A stretch of 64,000 nucleotides of DNA from Methanobacteriota archaeon (lineage in GTDB: Archaea > Thermoplasmatota > Poseidoniia > Poseidoniales > Thalassarchaeaceae), in contig JAERST010000022.1 of NCBI GenBank assembly GCA_016845365.1, positions 1-64,000 on the forward strand. The letters run 5' to 3'. Under the pieces are notes generated by a model, which saw nothing but the letters and a program-made list of their open reading frames with translations, did not search any database and had not been told where the DNA came from. Of the stretch, positions 1 to 9,190 are shown piece by piece. The translations under genes and the position numbers were made by a program. The number at the start of each line of letters is the position of its first letter. Position 1 is the stretch's first letter.

Positions 1-689
1 ACTTCGAGCCGTGGCTTACTCGCGATAGCTCGCACTGCTCGACTAACAACTTCCACCTGCCGCTCAATTCCAACCGCTGATTCCGGCGGTAGGTGAATGA
101 AAATCGCAGGCAAAACTCGCCCGTCCGAAGCCTTGGCAGAACCGGTATGAATGGCTTCGAGAGTCCTATAAATCGTCTCATTACAAACAAATGCCCCAGC
201 AGAATCACTCCAAACAACATCGGATTCGTGCTCAAATTCCTCATCGAGGACATGCTTGGATGCCGTCATCTCAAGACGTTCCGGCCCGCCTTCCACAATG
301 ATTTCCTCGACCTTTCGGCCAGAATTATCCGCGATGCGAAAGCACGACTCATTGCACGCCCACCTCTCGAGAGAAATCACATCGCGAGTCTCGGCTAATC
401 CAAGATGGACAATAGCATCGAATCCGGCACCCGCGCGGATCTTCTCAGCAACCACACGCGAACCTGCTTCATCACACCCGAGCAAACTCGTCTCAAGTTC
501 CACACCCTCAATCCCATGAGAATCGATCCATCGGCGCACCTTGTCAGAGACATTCTCAGAATTCTCACCAAAAGGCGGGAAACCAGTCAGCAAAACGCGA
601 GGAAGCGCGCTATCGTCTTCGCTGACCACGGCCTTCTCAGCAGTCTTCGCTAGTTGGCCTTTGCGCGCGCGTCGCGTCGTCAGATTCAT
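1..689 (-). CDS. pcp: Pyroglutamyl-peptidase I (C15 family), 3' end truncated by window edge
   Basis: Hand translation of the minus strand (not in supplied ORF track because it runs off the edge): MNLTTRRARKGQLAKTAEKAVVSEDDSALPRVLLTGFPPFGENSENVS...HLGLAETRDVISLERWACNE...SDSAGAFVCNETIYRTLEAIH...FIHLPPES; LTGFxPFG, catalytic AGAFVCN and HLP motifs of C15 peptidases. Start codon uncertain. Confidence 0.85.
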   Translation of the reverse strand, partial: MNLTTRRARKGQLAKTAEKAVVSEDDSALPRVLLTGFPPFGENSENVSDKVRRWIDSHGIEGVELETSLLGCDEAGSRVVAEKIRAGAGFDAIVHLGLAETRDVISLERWACNESCFRIADNSGRKVEEIIVEGGPERLEMTASKHVLDEEFEHESDVVWSDSAGAFVCNETIYRTLEAIHTGSAKASDGRVLPAIFIHLPPESAVGIERQVEVVSRAVRAIASKPRLE

Positions 690-715
690 TCACCAGCGAC
701 GCGACGAGGCATCGA

Positions 716-1044
716 TGAGCACCGAGTACGTGGTGCAGCCCGTCGAGGAAGATGAGGCTGGAGCAGAGGCTTTGGGCGTCGTGCGGGTCATCTGGTACGA
801 AATCAGCGGTGGCATCGGCCCTTGGGGTGCCCTTCGCCCGCTCATTGCAATCGCGCTAGCCCTAGTTCCGTTCCTCTTCATCGGACAGCACTTCAACCGC
901 CAACATCGCAAGGCTGCGGGCTGGTTTGCCATTCAATTCCCCCTGATTCTCACCGTCTTTCTGTGGCCTTTGCTCTACATCTGGTCAATAGGCGATGCAT
1001 GGTGGGTTTCAAGCGGGATAGTCGCGCGCGCTCAATCCGGATAG
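716..1044 (+). CDS. Small membrane protein of unknown function (~109 aa)
   Basis: Internal start MSTEYVVQPVEEDEAG of ORF 541-1044; two or three hydrophobic segments; the upstream part of the ORF overlaps pcp on the other strand. Confidence 0.6.
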
Positions 1045-1053
1045 GGTGAGCGC

Positions 1054-1869
1054 ATGGCTGCTGACATCGTCAATATCGCAGGATATCGCTTCGTCGATTT
1101 GCCTGACCGCGATGAGCTTCGCGCTCCGTTCAAAGCTGTGTGCGACGATGCCGGACTGCTTGGAACGGTTTTGCTGAGCCACGAGGGAATCAATTTCTTC
1201 ATCTCGGGGGCTCAGACCGGCATCGACCAATTTCTTGAATTTCTGAAATCCGATGAGAGATTTGTCGACATCCCTCTGAAAATATCCTACAGCGATAGGA
1301 TGTCGTTTCGCAGAATGAATGTTCGATTGAAGAAGGAAATCATCTCGCTCGGCCTCGACGAGGTTCGCCCGGCCGAGCGCACCGGCGAGAATATCTCGCC
1401 GGCCGAATTCAAGCGCTGGTTAGACGAGGGACGCGAGGTAGCTGTTCTCGATACGCGAAATGATTACGAAGTTCGATTGGGTACTTTTGAAGGTGCAATC
1501 GACCTCAATATCTCGACTTTCAGAGGATTCCCAGAAGCGGTTAGCACCTCTGGTATCGACAAGGATCAGACCATCGTTATGTTCTGTACCGGCGGTATCC
1601 GCTGCGAGAAAGCCAGCGTTGTCATGATGGACCAAGGCTGGACTGATGTTCGTCAACTCGAGGGCGGCATCCTCGGTTATTTCGAGGAGGTCGGCGGCGA
1701 GCACTGGAATGGCGATTGCTTCGTTTTCGACCGTCGCGTCGCTCTCGACCCCGCCCTCGAAGAAACCAACACAGAGGTTTGCTGGGCATGTCGTGAGCCC
1801 TTGACCGAGGAAGAGATGGATAGCGAGGATTACCTCATCGCTGAGTCATGCCCTCACTGCATCGAATGA
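1054..1869 (+). CDS. trhO: Rhodanese-like tRNA uridine hydroxylation protein (TrhO/UPF0176-like)
   Basis: N-terminal acylphosphatase-like region, rhodanese loop MFCTGGIRCEKAS, C-terminal CWAC...SCPHC typical of TrhO/YceA. Confidence 0.88.
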   Translation: MAADIVNIAGYRFVDLPDRDELRAPFKAVCDDAGLLGTVLLSHEGINFFISGAQTGIDQFLEFLKSDERFVDIPLKISYSDRMSFRRMNVRLKKEIISLGLDEVRPAERTGENISPAEFKRWLDEGREVAVLDTRNDYEVRLGTFEGAIDLNISTFRGFPEAVSTSGIDKDQTIVMFCTGGIRCEKASVVMMDQGWTDVRQLEGGILGYFEEVGGEHWNGDCFVFDRRVALDPALEETNTEVCWACREPLTEEEMDSEDYLIAESCPHCIE

Positions 1870-1884
1870 GCGGCCAAACGGCGC

Positions 1885-2355
1885 TTAGAAGCCATCTGGC
1901 AAGTCCATCGGACTGAACAGATGTCCGGGGCTTGTTGCCTCAGCCATTTGGCTGCGTATTCTCATCTCCCAATCGCGAAGCAGTGTCAGAGCCGAAGAGA
2001 AGGGAATCTCAGCCCCGTTGATGATTACTCGAATCATCGTGTCGAGAATATCCATTCTATCCTCGTCGAGGGTTCCAAGCAATTTGTCGAGCGGAAATGA
2101 ATCGATTGTCGGTGCCGCTCCGCCAACCTCGACGGGCCACGGCTGCGCGATACTTTCAGGCACAGTCTCGCCGCTCGCCGCAGCCGCCTTCTCGAGCGAA
2201 TCGAGAAGGACACGAATATACTTCGACACAACGAGCGCCACCTCGACTACAGGAAGGCTGTACTGCTTGACGAAATTGACCATATTTTCCTGCAAAAAGA
2301 GGAGGCGCTCCTCGACCGGCTCGTCCGGTCGTGGAATCTTCGCGTCCTCATCCAT
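1885..2355 (-). CDS. Conserved hypothetical protein, helical
   Basis: ORF 1885-2370, likely start MDEDAKIPRPDEPVEERLLFL; no recognised domain. Confidence 0.55.
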   Translation of the reverse strand: MDEDAKIPRPDEPVEERLLFLQENMVNFVKQYSLPVVEVALVVSKYIRVLLDSLEKAAAASGETVPESIAQPWPVEVGGAAPTIDSFPLDKLLGTLDEDRMDILDTMIRVIINGAEIPFSSALTLLRDWEMRIRSQMAEATSPGHLFSPMDLPDGF

Positions 2356-2406
2356 GGCGAGCCCTCGCACCTCTCACTCAAGAATCAACCGCGAGCGGCT
2401 CGCCAC

Positions 2407-5400
2407 TCATTCAGTAGTCCGGTCATCGTAGCGAATCGGCGAACCGGAATTCCCGCGAATACCATCGAGCATATCATCCTCAATTTCGAAGTGGTCGTTT
2501 AGCCAATCGCCGTCGGTATCCCAATTTGTCGGATCCGTTCCGTCGGCGATTTGATCCCCATCAATATCGATCAACCACCAACCCCAGACATATTCTCCCA
2601 AGCCGGTGTTTGGATAGTGGTAGCGATCACCGGCAAAGCGTTGGTACATATCGGTCCAAGCACCATTGACCAAGATTTCGTCATCGGTTTCGTCGAGTAA
2701 TTGGTAATCGGTATCGTGGTCGTCGACGATGTGAGCATAGAGCATATCGTCGTTATTCACCTTGTACATGCGGAAATAATTGGTCTCGAGCGCTGCCAGC
2801 CCACCACAGGTTCCAAGCAGCGACTCGCGCAATTGCCACCATTCTTGAACGATATTTCCTGAGCAATCGTAGAGGTTTGCCTGCCGCACTAGAGAGGGTG
2901 AAGCGAGGGTCGCATTGACTACTCCGAAGTACTCCTGGAAGTTGTTGTATGGCGTGTAGACACAATTTCCACCCGTGCAGTCCCACCCCCCGTCATTGTC
3001 CGCATCCTGCCCCGCATCACTGGGGTCGGTCGCGTCATGGGTAAACCAAGTCCAATCGAGTAATGGACGTCCGATTGTGCCACCGTTGACGGTGACTGGC
3101 TTGAGGACGCTCGGCGTAACTTGGTACCAAACGACTGAGATTTGGAGGTACGAAGACCAATTGTCGTTGGTCTCATTCCAGCCTCTGTAATACTCGTAGA
3201 AGTCGGGCATCATATCGCCGTCCGTGTCGTTGTCAAGTGGATTTGTTCCGTACTTGAACACCTCACGGCCGTCTGAGAGATTCATGTTCTGGTTGTAGCT
3301 GACGACGTTTCCGCCGCTTCGCGTGACCTCCATGATTTGCGAATCGTCGTCACTGTCGAGGTTCAATGGATGGGTTCCGTTATTGTATTCCATCAGATTG
3401 GTGAAGTAGAGTGCGGTTGGTCCTACTGCAATCTGGTCGGCGGCTGGTCCGGCGGTGAATTCGCGGTTCTCCCACGCTCCTTGGGTGGCCGGTTCGTCGA
3501 AGATTGTACGGTCGTACCAGCCGTCTGCATCTGGGTCGTATTCGATATCGAGTGGGTTCAATGGGTTGAGCGACCAGCGATACTCGTTTACTGGTAGCCA
3601 CTCGCCGTAGATTGAGTAACAGAATTCCCAACCGTCGGGCAGGCCGTCTGAGTCCGAATCTGCGTGGGTCGGGTCTGATACGCCTGCGAGACTGAAATTG
3701 AAGTTATCAGGGTCGATTGCATTGATCAGGCCTGCCCGGTCGCTGGATACTATGTCCTTGCCCGAGAACATCACCCAGAGTTGGTCTTGGGCTGCTTGTT
3801 CGGACATACTGCGCTCCTGCATGAAGGCGGTTACCGTGTCGAGTCCGTAAGAGACTAGGCCGGTGCCGTTGGGAATGGTGTCGATTGCTGAGCGCTTACC
3901 GTAGACTCTTGCATCGTATTCAGCGAGGTTATCGTAGGATTCTGAGTCGGAGATGTAGCCATCTCCGTCGCAGTCGAACGAGTCACCGTCGCTATCAGCG
4001 TGAATATCGGTGTCCGTTAGCGGATTCATGGTCCAGAGGTTGGCTTCGAGGTCCCATTCGGTGAACCAATACTCGTAACCATCACTCATGCCGTCTCTAT
4101 CGGTATCATCGGCATTCGGGTCGGTGATTCCGAGGAGGGCTTGTAGAAGGGGTTTGGCTGGCTCTCCGAGCTGCCAAGCATCGAATTGCTCGAGGGCGAT
4201 TTCGGCGCGGCCTTCTTTGTTGAACAGGATGCGATAGACGCGGTTGACCGCCTCATCGGGGTCGAGCGATTCGGCTTCTTCCCAGAGACGAGGAGCGTCG
4301 GGCGGTGACAGTCCCCCGTTCTGTGGGTTCTTATTGGTGAGATTGAGTTCGACGAGGTCTGTGATTCCGTCGCGGTCCGAGTCGTAATTTCCGTCGCCGG
4401 GGACGAGTGGATTCAGGGTCCAGACCTCGTCGCTGGAATTCCAGCGAGTAAACATCAATTCGATTCCATCGAGGAGCCCGTCACCGTCGGTGTCAGGCTC
4501 GTTCGGGTCGGCGGTATAGCCGGTCAATGCAATTTGCTCTGGGGTCAGGAAGGTTCCGAAAGATCGCGTTGATTCGGCTGAAAGCCAAGGTGTTGCTAGC
4601 AGTTCACCGCCGACTTGTAAGAGGTAAAATTGCGGCACTGTCGTGAGATCGTCGATCTCACTCATATTGCCGTCGATGACATTGTATTCTTCCCAATTAT
4701 TCAGTCCATCCCCGTCGGGGTCGCCGACTTGGTCGCGCTCATCGACGGGGTTGAGGGTCCAACCCTCATCGTAGAGACTCCACCGCGCATGGTAGAATTC
4801 CCAACCATCTGGAATCCCATCGCGGTCGGAGTCGGAATCGAGCGGGTTGGCGGCGCCGACATCATCGCTAGTCGAGCCGTTAATCAGACTGCGATAAGCA
4901 AGGCTCGTGTGCAATCCGAACGAGGCGCCGGCAAAACCGACCCATGACTCATGAGCCAGCAGGGTCGTGAAATTTTCCGGGAAGTCCAGTCCGGTATCGG
5001 TCGAATCGGAGTGAATTATCTGGTCTTTCAGGTGATATTCGAGCCAGTTGACGAGGCTTTCGTTGAGGTCGAGGACGCCGTCGTGATTGACATCAAATCC
5101 GTCGCCGTCGGGGTTGTTCAGCGCGTCCGAGCCATTCAGCGGGTTGATTCCCTGGTTATTTCGGCCCCAAGTGCATTGGTAGCGGGCTTCCCATCCATCG
5201 GGTAGAGAATCGCCGTCAGAGTCGGGGTTATTCGGGTCGGTTTTTGTCCAATTTAGGGCCGCGCTGGCGTTTTCGCCGTGGGTTGGGAGTCCTTCTTCGA
5301 GGACCGTTTCGAGCAGGTTGCCCCACATATATTCGCAGAGATTGTCGAGCCCATCGCCGTCCGCATCCATGGTCGCATCGCTCGGGTCTCGTGGGTCGAG

Positions 5401-8157
5401 GGTCCACAGGTTACCTCCTGTGTAGACGTCTCCTATCCAGCGGCGGTGTTCGATTTCCCAGCCGTCTGGCATCCCGTCACCGTCGCTGTCAGCGCTGGTC
5501 GGGTCGGTTGGGCCGTCGGTGCCACCTCCGGCTCCAGAGTTTAGCCAACCAGAGAGGTGGACGTCCAGCGCTGCCTCTCCGTCTTCCTCATCGCAGATGT
5601 ATTCCTCGTTGAGGTAGTGGCAGGCGAATTCGGTAGAGTCGGCGAACCAACCCCAATATTCCTCGCCGTCGGTTAGACCATCGCCGTCGGTGTCGATGTT
5701 ACGTGGGTCGGTTCCGTTGAATCCGCCCACGCTGGTATTGACGAAGCGGTATTCGTCGAGGTTGGTCCACGCGCGGCTGAAGCTGACGCCTCCGCTGTCG
5801 AATTCTACTCCGTCAGCGTCGGCGTCGCGGATTCGGTCGTAAGGGTCGGTTGGGTCGAGACCATAGGCGAATTCCCAACCATCAGGCATGCCATCGAGGT
5901 CAGAATCTGAGGACTGCGGGTCGATTGGCATGATATTCATGTATTGACCTGGCGAGACTCCAGCGAAGAGATACTTCTCGCCATCGTTGATGAAAGTGGT
6001 TAGTGAGGTTACTAGTCCCGGCATCCTCGTTTGATTCTCAACGATTCCGAGGATGCCGTGTGAGCCGCCCTCGAGTCCCCAAGTTCCGTCTCGGGAGCCG
6101 AGGAGGACTGTATTTTCGAGGGCGAGGATCGAGCGGATGTCGTTAGCTCCTTCCTCCCACCGCTCGATATTGAACATACGATCTGTTACGAAAGCCTGCT
6201 CAGGCAGGCCGACGAAGAGGTCGAGGTCGATCAGGTGCAGTCCGCCCGGTGTTCCCAGCCAGACTCCTGTGACCTCCTCGAGCGAGCCGTCGCTGGCTAC
6301 TGGGCCGGCGAGTTCCATGACATTGACGACCGCCGATTTCGAGGAATTGAGTAGGTCGGCAAATTGCACGTAATCCTCCGCGGTCTCAGTCGTGTAAATC
6401 CAAAACGGCTCGCCAATCGACGGTGTTCCGTCGGTTGTATCCCAGCGAATCATACCGCGGTCAGTTCCGACAATCATCATCGGACCGCGGCCAGCCATCG
6501 GCACATGGATGACCTCGGTGATCGAGGCATCGGCCTCAGCCACCAAATCGGAGAGAGGCTCGATTAGCACCGGCTCGGTGAAATCAGGTGTGCCACGCCC
6601 AGAGGCTGGCTCGGAGAGTGTCAGAGTCCAGACATTGGCACCGTTTCCGAGAACGATGAGGTCGAGGTCTCCGCTGCCCGTCTGCAATCGCTCAAGCACC
6701 TTGACCGCGCCGAGGTCAGACTCGGTCAGCGTATCCATTTGCGGCAAACCATTCTCAAGTTCCATCGCGTGCAATCCATGGTTTGTGCCGATGATCAGGT
6801 AATCATCGCCGGATGGAGTCCACCTCATCATAGTGAACATCTCCATCCCCGAGGGCAACTCGAACTTGGTCGAAGTGCCCTCAAAAGGATCAATCGTCGT
6901 GATTCCATAAGCCGAGCCGACGATTAGACGGTCGCGTCCCTGGTCGGCAAGGACTGTGTGAACGCGACCATCGACCAATCCTGGATTGGTCCCTTGGTCG
7001 AATAGCATCACATCGCCAGCGGTGCCGCTGACTCCATTACCCATAGCGAGCATTGAAGCTCGCAATCCAGGTTTGACCCAATTACCACTATCGAGGTGAA
7101 CGAGATATTCCTCGTAATTACTGAACGCCTCGCCCCAGCGAGCGGTAGCGATTGATGAGTCTGGAATGATGAATCCATCGCGGTCGATATCCCAGCCGTC
7201 CGAATCGCTATCCAATACGGCATCGCTGGCATTCCTCGGGTCCAATCCGTGGTAAGCCTCCCAGCCATCTGGAATTCCATCGCCGGGAACCGCCAAACTG
7301 GTCGGAATCAACTCGCTCCAAGTGTAATGGTCAGAATCGATGCGTCGGGGATCGCTTCCCAGCCAACCATCGTCGCCGGTTGGCCGTTCAATCTCAGTTT
7401 GACAAGCATCAGGGTGCAGATTTGCAATCTTACCAGCACACCAGAGTCCATCTCGCTCGGTAAGCCAATCCTCCGGAGCACCGAACCAATACTCCTCCGA
7501 ATTGGTGTACATCTCTCCTTGGTCAATCTCGCCATCACGGTTGACGTCGAATCCATCGCCGCAACCCCACTGGCTCGCCTGATCCACACAAAGGTCGGCA
7601 TCGGTGAATTGGTCAGAACTGTCGAGTGGGTCGAAGTATAGGCAAGTCCACTCGCTCGTCGCTTGATTTTGGTAACCTGCACCACCCTCGGTGCACATGT
7701 AAATCTCGAAACCGTCGGGCAAACCATCGCCATCGGTATCCGACTCACGGGGGTCGAGGTATTCTCGGAAACCTGATTCGGTCTCGTCGGGGGCTTTGCC
7801 GGTAAGTGAGAGTCGTTCTGTGAAACAGGTGTCGAGCGTCCATGGCCAACAATATTCCATCAGGGCGCTCGCCCCATCCCGGTCGAAATCGGTGATATTG
7901 TCAGAACCATTCATCGGGTCTAATCCGTTCACAGCGATGACTCCGAATGGAGTCTCAATGTAGCGTGTCTCGCCGAATATCACCTCGTGGATATCCGGGA
8001 TGAGGTCCTCATCTTGGTCAACAGCCATCGGGCCTTGTCCGGGGACGTCGGGAGGGGTTATCGAGGACACCGGGGCCTGTGGTCGAGTCTGTGAGACGAA
8101 GACCAGACTACTGAGGATAAGCAGGGTGACGAAGAATGCGGTCTGCTTGCGTCGCAT
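2407..8157 (-). CDS. Giant secreted protein (~1.9k aa) with thrombospondin type-3 / EF-hand-like calcium-binding repeats and an internal propeller-like region
   Basis: Signal peptide from MRRKQTAFFVTLLILSSLVFVSQTRPQA; many D(S/T)DxDGxPDGWE motifs; internal TTIDPFEG...YLIIGTNHGLHAMEL-type repeats. ORF annotated from 8178, likely start at 8157. Confidence 0.85.
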   Translation of the reverse strand: MRRKQTAFFVTLLILSSLVFVSQTRPQAPVSSITPPDVPGQGPMAVDQDEDLIPDIHEVIFGETRYIETPFGVIAVNGLDPMNGSDNITDFDRDGASALMEYCWPWTLDTCFTERLSLTGKAPDETESGFREYLDPRESDTDGDGLPDGFEIYMCTEGGAGYQNQATSEWTCLYFDPLDSSDQFTDADLCVDQASQWGCGDGFDVNRDGEIDQGEMYTNSEEYWFGAPEDWLTERDGLWCAGKIANLHPDACQTEIERPTGDDGWLGSDPRRIDSDHYTWSELIPTSLAVPGDGIPDGWEAYHGLDPRNASDAVLDSDSDGWDIDRDGFIIPDSSIATARWGEAFSNYEEYLVHLDSGNWVKPGLRASMLAMGNGVSGTAGDVMLFDQGTNPGLVDGRVHTVLADQGRDRLIVGSAYGITTIDPFEGTSTKFELPSGMEMFTMMRWTPSGDDYLIIGTNHGLHAMELENGLPQMDTLTESDLGAVKVLERLQTGSGDLDLIVLGNGANVWTLTLSEPASGRGTPDFTEPVLIEPLSDLVAEADASITEVIHVPMAGRGPMMIVGTDRGMIRWDTTDGTPSIGEPFWIYTTETAEDYVQFADLLNSSKSAVVNVMELAGPVASDGSLEEVTGVWLGTPGGLHLIDLDLFVGLPEQAFVTDRMFNIERWEEGANDIRSILALENTVLLGSRDGTWGLEGGSHGILGIVENQTRMPGLVTSLTTFINDGEKYLFAGVSPGQYMNIMPIDPQSSDSDLDGMPDGWEFAYGLDPTDPYDRIRDADADGVEFDSGGVSFSRAWTNLDEYRFVNTSVGGFNGTDPRNIDTDGDGLTDGEEYWGWFADSTEFACHYLNEEYICDEEDGEAALDVHLSGWLNSGAGGGTDGPTDPTSADSDGDGMPDGWEIEHRRWIGDVYTGGNLWTLDPRDPSDATMDADGDGLDNLCEYMWGNLLETVLEEGLPTHGENASAALNWTKTDPNNPDSDGDSLPDGWEARYQCTWGRNNQGINPLNGSDALNNPDGDGFDVNHDGVLDLNESLVNWLEYHLKDQIIHSDSTDTGLDFPENFTTLLAHESWVGFAGASFGLHTSLAYRSLINGSTSDDVGAANPLDSDSDRDGIPDGWEFYHARWSLYDEGWTLNPVDERDQVGDPDGDGLNNWEEYNVIDGNMSEIDDLTTVPQFYLLQVGGELLATPWLSAESTRSFGTFLTPEQIALTGYTADPNEPDTDGDGLLDGIELMFTRWNSSDEVWTLNPLVPGDGNYDSDRDGITDLVELNLTNKNPQNGGLSPPDAPRLWEEAESLDPDEAVNRVYRILFNKEGRAEIALEQFDAWQLGEPAKPLLQALLGITDPNADDTDRDGMSDGYEYWFTEWDLEANLWTMNPLTDTDIHADSDGDSFDCDGDGYISDSESYDNLAEYDARVYGKRSAIDTIPNGTGLVSYGLDTVTAFMQERSMSEQAAQDQLWVMFSGKDIVSSDRAGLINAIDPDNFNFSLAGVSDPTHADSDSDGLPDGWEFCYSIYGEWLPVNEYRWSLNPLNPLDIEYDPDADGWYDRTIFDEPATQGAWENREFTAGPAADQIAVGPTALYFTNLMEYNNGTHPLNLDSDDDSQIMEVTRSGGNVVSYNQNMNLSDGREVFKYGTNPLDNDTDGDMMPDFYEYYRGWNETNDNWSSYLQISVVWYQVTPSVLKPVTVNGGTIGRPLLDWTWFTHDATDPSDAGQDADNDGGWDCTGGNCVYTPYNNFQEYFGVVNATLASPSLVRQANLYDCSGNIVQEWWQLRESLLGTCGGLAALETNYFRMYKVNNDDMLYAHIVDDHDTDYQLLDETDDEILVNGAWTDMYQRFAGDRYHYPNTGLGEYVWGWWLIDIDGDQIADGTDPTNWDTDGDWLNDHFEIEDDMLDGIRGNSGSPIRYDDRTTE

Positions 8158-8248
8158 GATATGACCTCGTCTGGACATTCGTGAGCGCTCTTGCTTGACT
8201 TATGACGATGATGGAGCGTCGTTCGGACATTGCTTGATGCTGCTTTGA

Positions 8249-8265
8249 CGACGGCTACGCCGTCG
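8249..8265. promoter_or_regulatory. Hairpin CGACGGC-TAC-GCCGTCG in divergent intergenic region
   Basis: Perfect 7-bp inverted repeat with 3-nt spacer, 92 nt upstream of the 8157 start. Confidence 0.7.
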
Positions 8266-8358
8266 CACGCGTGAGGAAGGGTGTTCTGTTTGGGGTTTAG
8301 AGGGGTTATCTCGGGGTTGAATTGAAGACCCGCCCGCAACGCCGTCGGAAATGGTTCG

Positions 8359-9165
8359 ATGGGGCTTGAGATCACTCACTTGGGTAGCGGCAGTCGTGGT
8401 AATGCCACATTGCTCAGCGCGGGTGAGACGAGAGTTGTTGTGGACTGTGGTTTTTCACTGAAGCAAATGGAAAATCGATTGGCGATGGCTGGTGTCACTG
8501 GAGACTCGATCGATGCGATTGTTGTCAGTCATCATCACTCTGATCACTCAAAATCTGCTGCTCGAGCTTCCAAAAAGTGGGGGGCTCGGCTGTACTCGAA
8601 TCTTGAGACTGCAATGCGATTGGGATTGGAGCCTATCGCCGAGGTTCGAACGTTCGAGGGATTGGAGCGATTGCACATCTCAGATGAACTGAGTTTACTG
8701 CCTGTTCCTGTGCCTCATGATGATGCAGATAATGTTGCGATTATTGCTAGCAACGGGGATGGTCGAAGGGCGGCGATTGTAACCGATTTGGGTGAGCCAA
8801 CAGTCGAGTTGATGAAGCATCTTTCAGGTTGTGAGCACATCTCCATCGAAGCGAATTATGACTTGGGGAGATTGATTTCTGGGCCTTATCCCCCGTCGTT
8901 GAAGCGTCGGATTTCTGGGCGCGGCGGTCACCTTTCAAACGAGCAGACTGCGGACATTTTGGCCGAGGTTTTGCATCCGGGTTTGCGTAGTATCGTCTTG
9001 TGTCACCTTTCTGAGAAGAATAACGCACCTCATCTGGCAGAATCCGAGGTCTTGCATCAGATTGGTGAGAAATTTGAGGGCGTGCTATCTATCTGCGGCC
9101 AAGATGGCCCAGAGTTCACCAATAAGTTGGGTTTGAGTGAGGCCGAACCGATTAGCGCCGCTTGA
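8359..9165 (+). CDS. MBL-fold metallo-hydrolase (YycJ/WalJ-like)
   Basis: HLGSGSRGNATLLSAGETRVVVDCGFS and HHHSDHSK metal-binding motif, VTDLGEPT, LCHLSEKNN. Confidence 0.88.
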   Translation: MGLEITHLGSGSRGNATLLSAGETRVVVDCGFSLKQMENRLAMAGVTGDSIDAIVVSHHHSDHSKSAARASKKWGARLYSNLETAMRLGLEPIAEVRTFEGLERLHISDELSLLPVPVPHDDADNVAIIASNGDGRRAAIVTDLGEPTVELMKHLSGCEHISIEANYDLGRLISGPYPPSLKRRISGRGGHLSNEQTADILAEVLHPGLRSIVLCHLSEKNNAPHLAESEVLHQIGEKFEGVLSICGQDGPEFTNKLGLSEAEPISAA

Positions 9166-9190
9166 GGACAAAACTTGGCGAATCGCCGAT

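Noticed and set aside
93-653. Plus-strand ORFs of 82-101 aa near the left edge
   Set aside because: They overlap the minus-strand pcp reading frame, which has clear C15 motifs.
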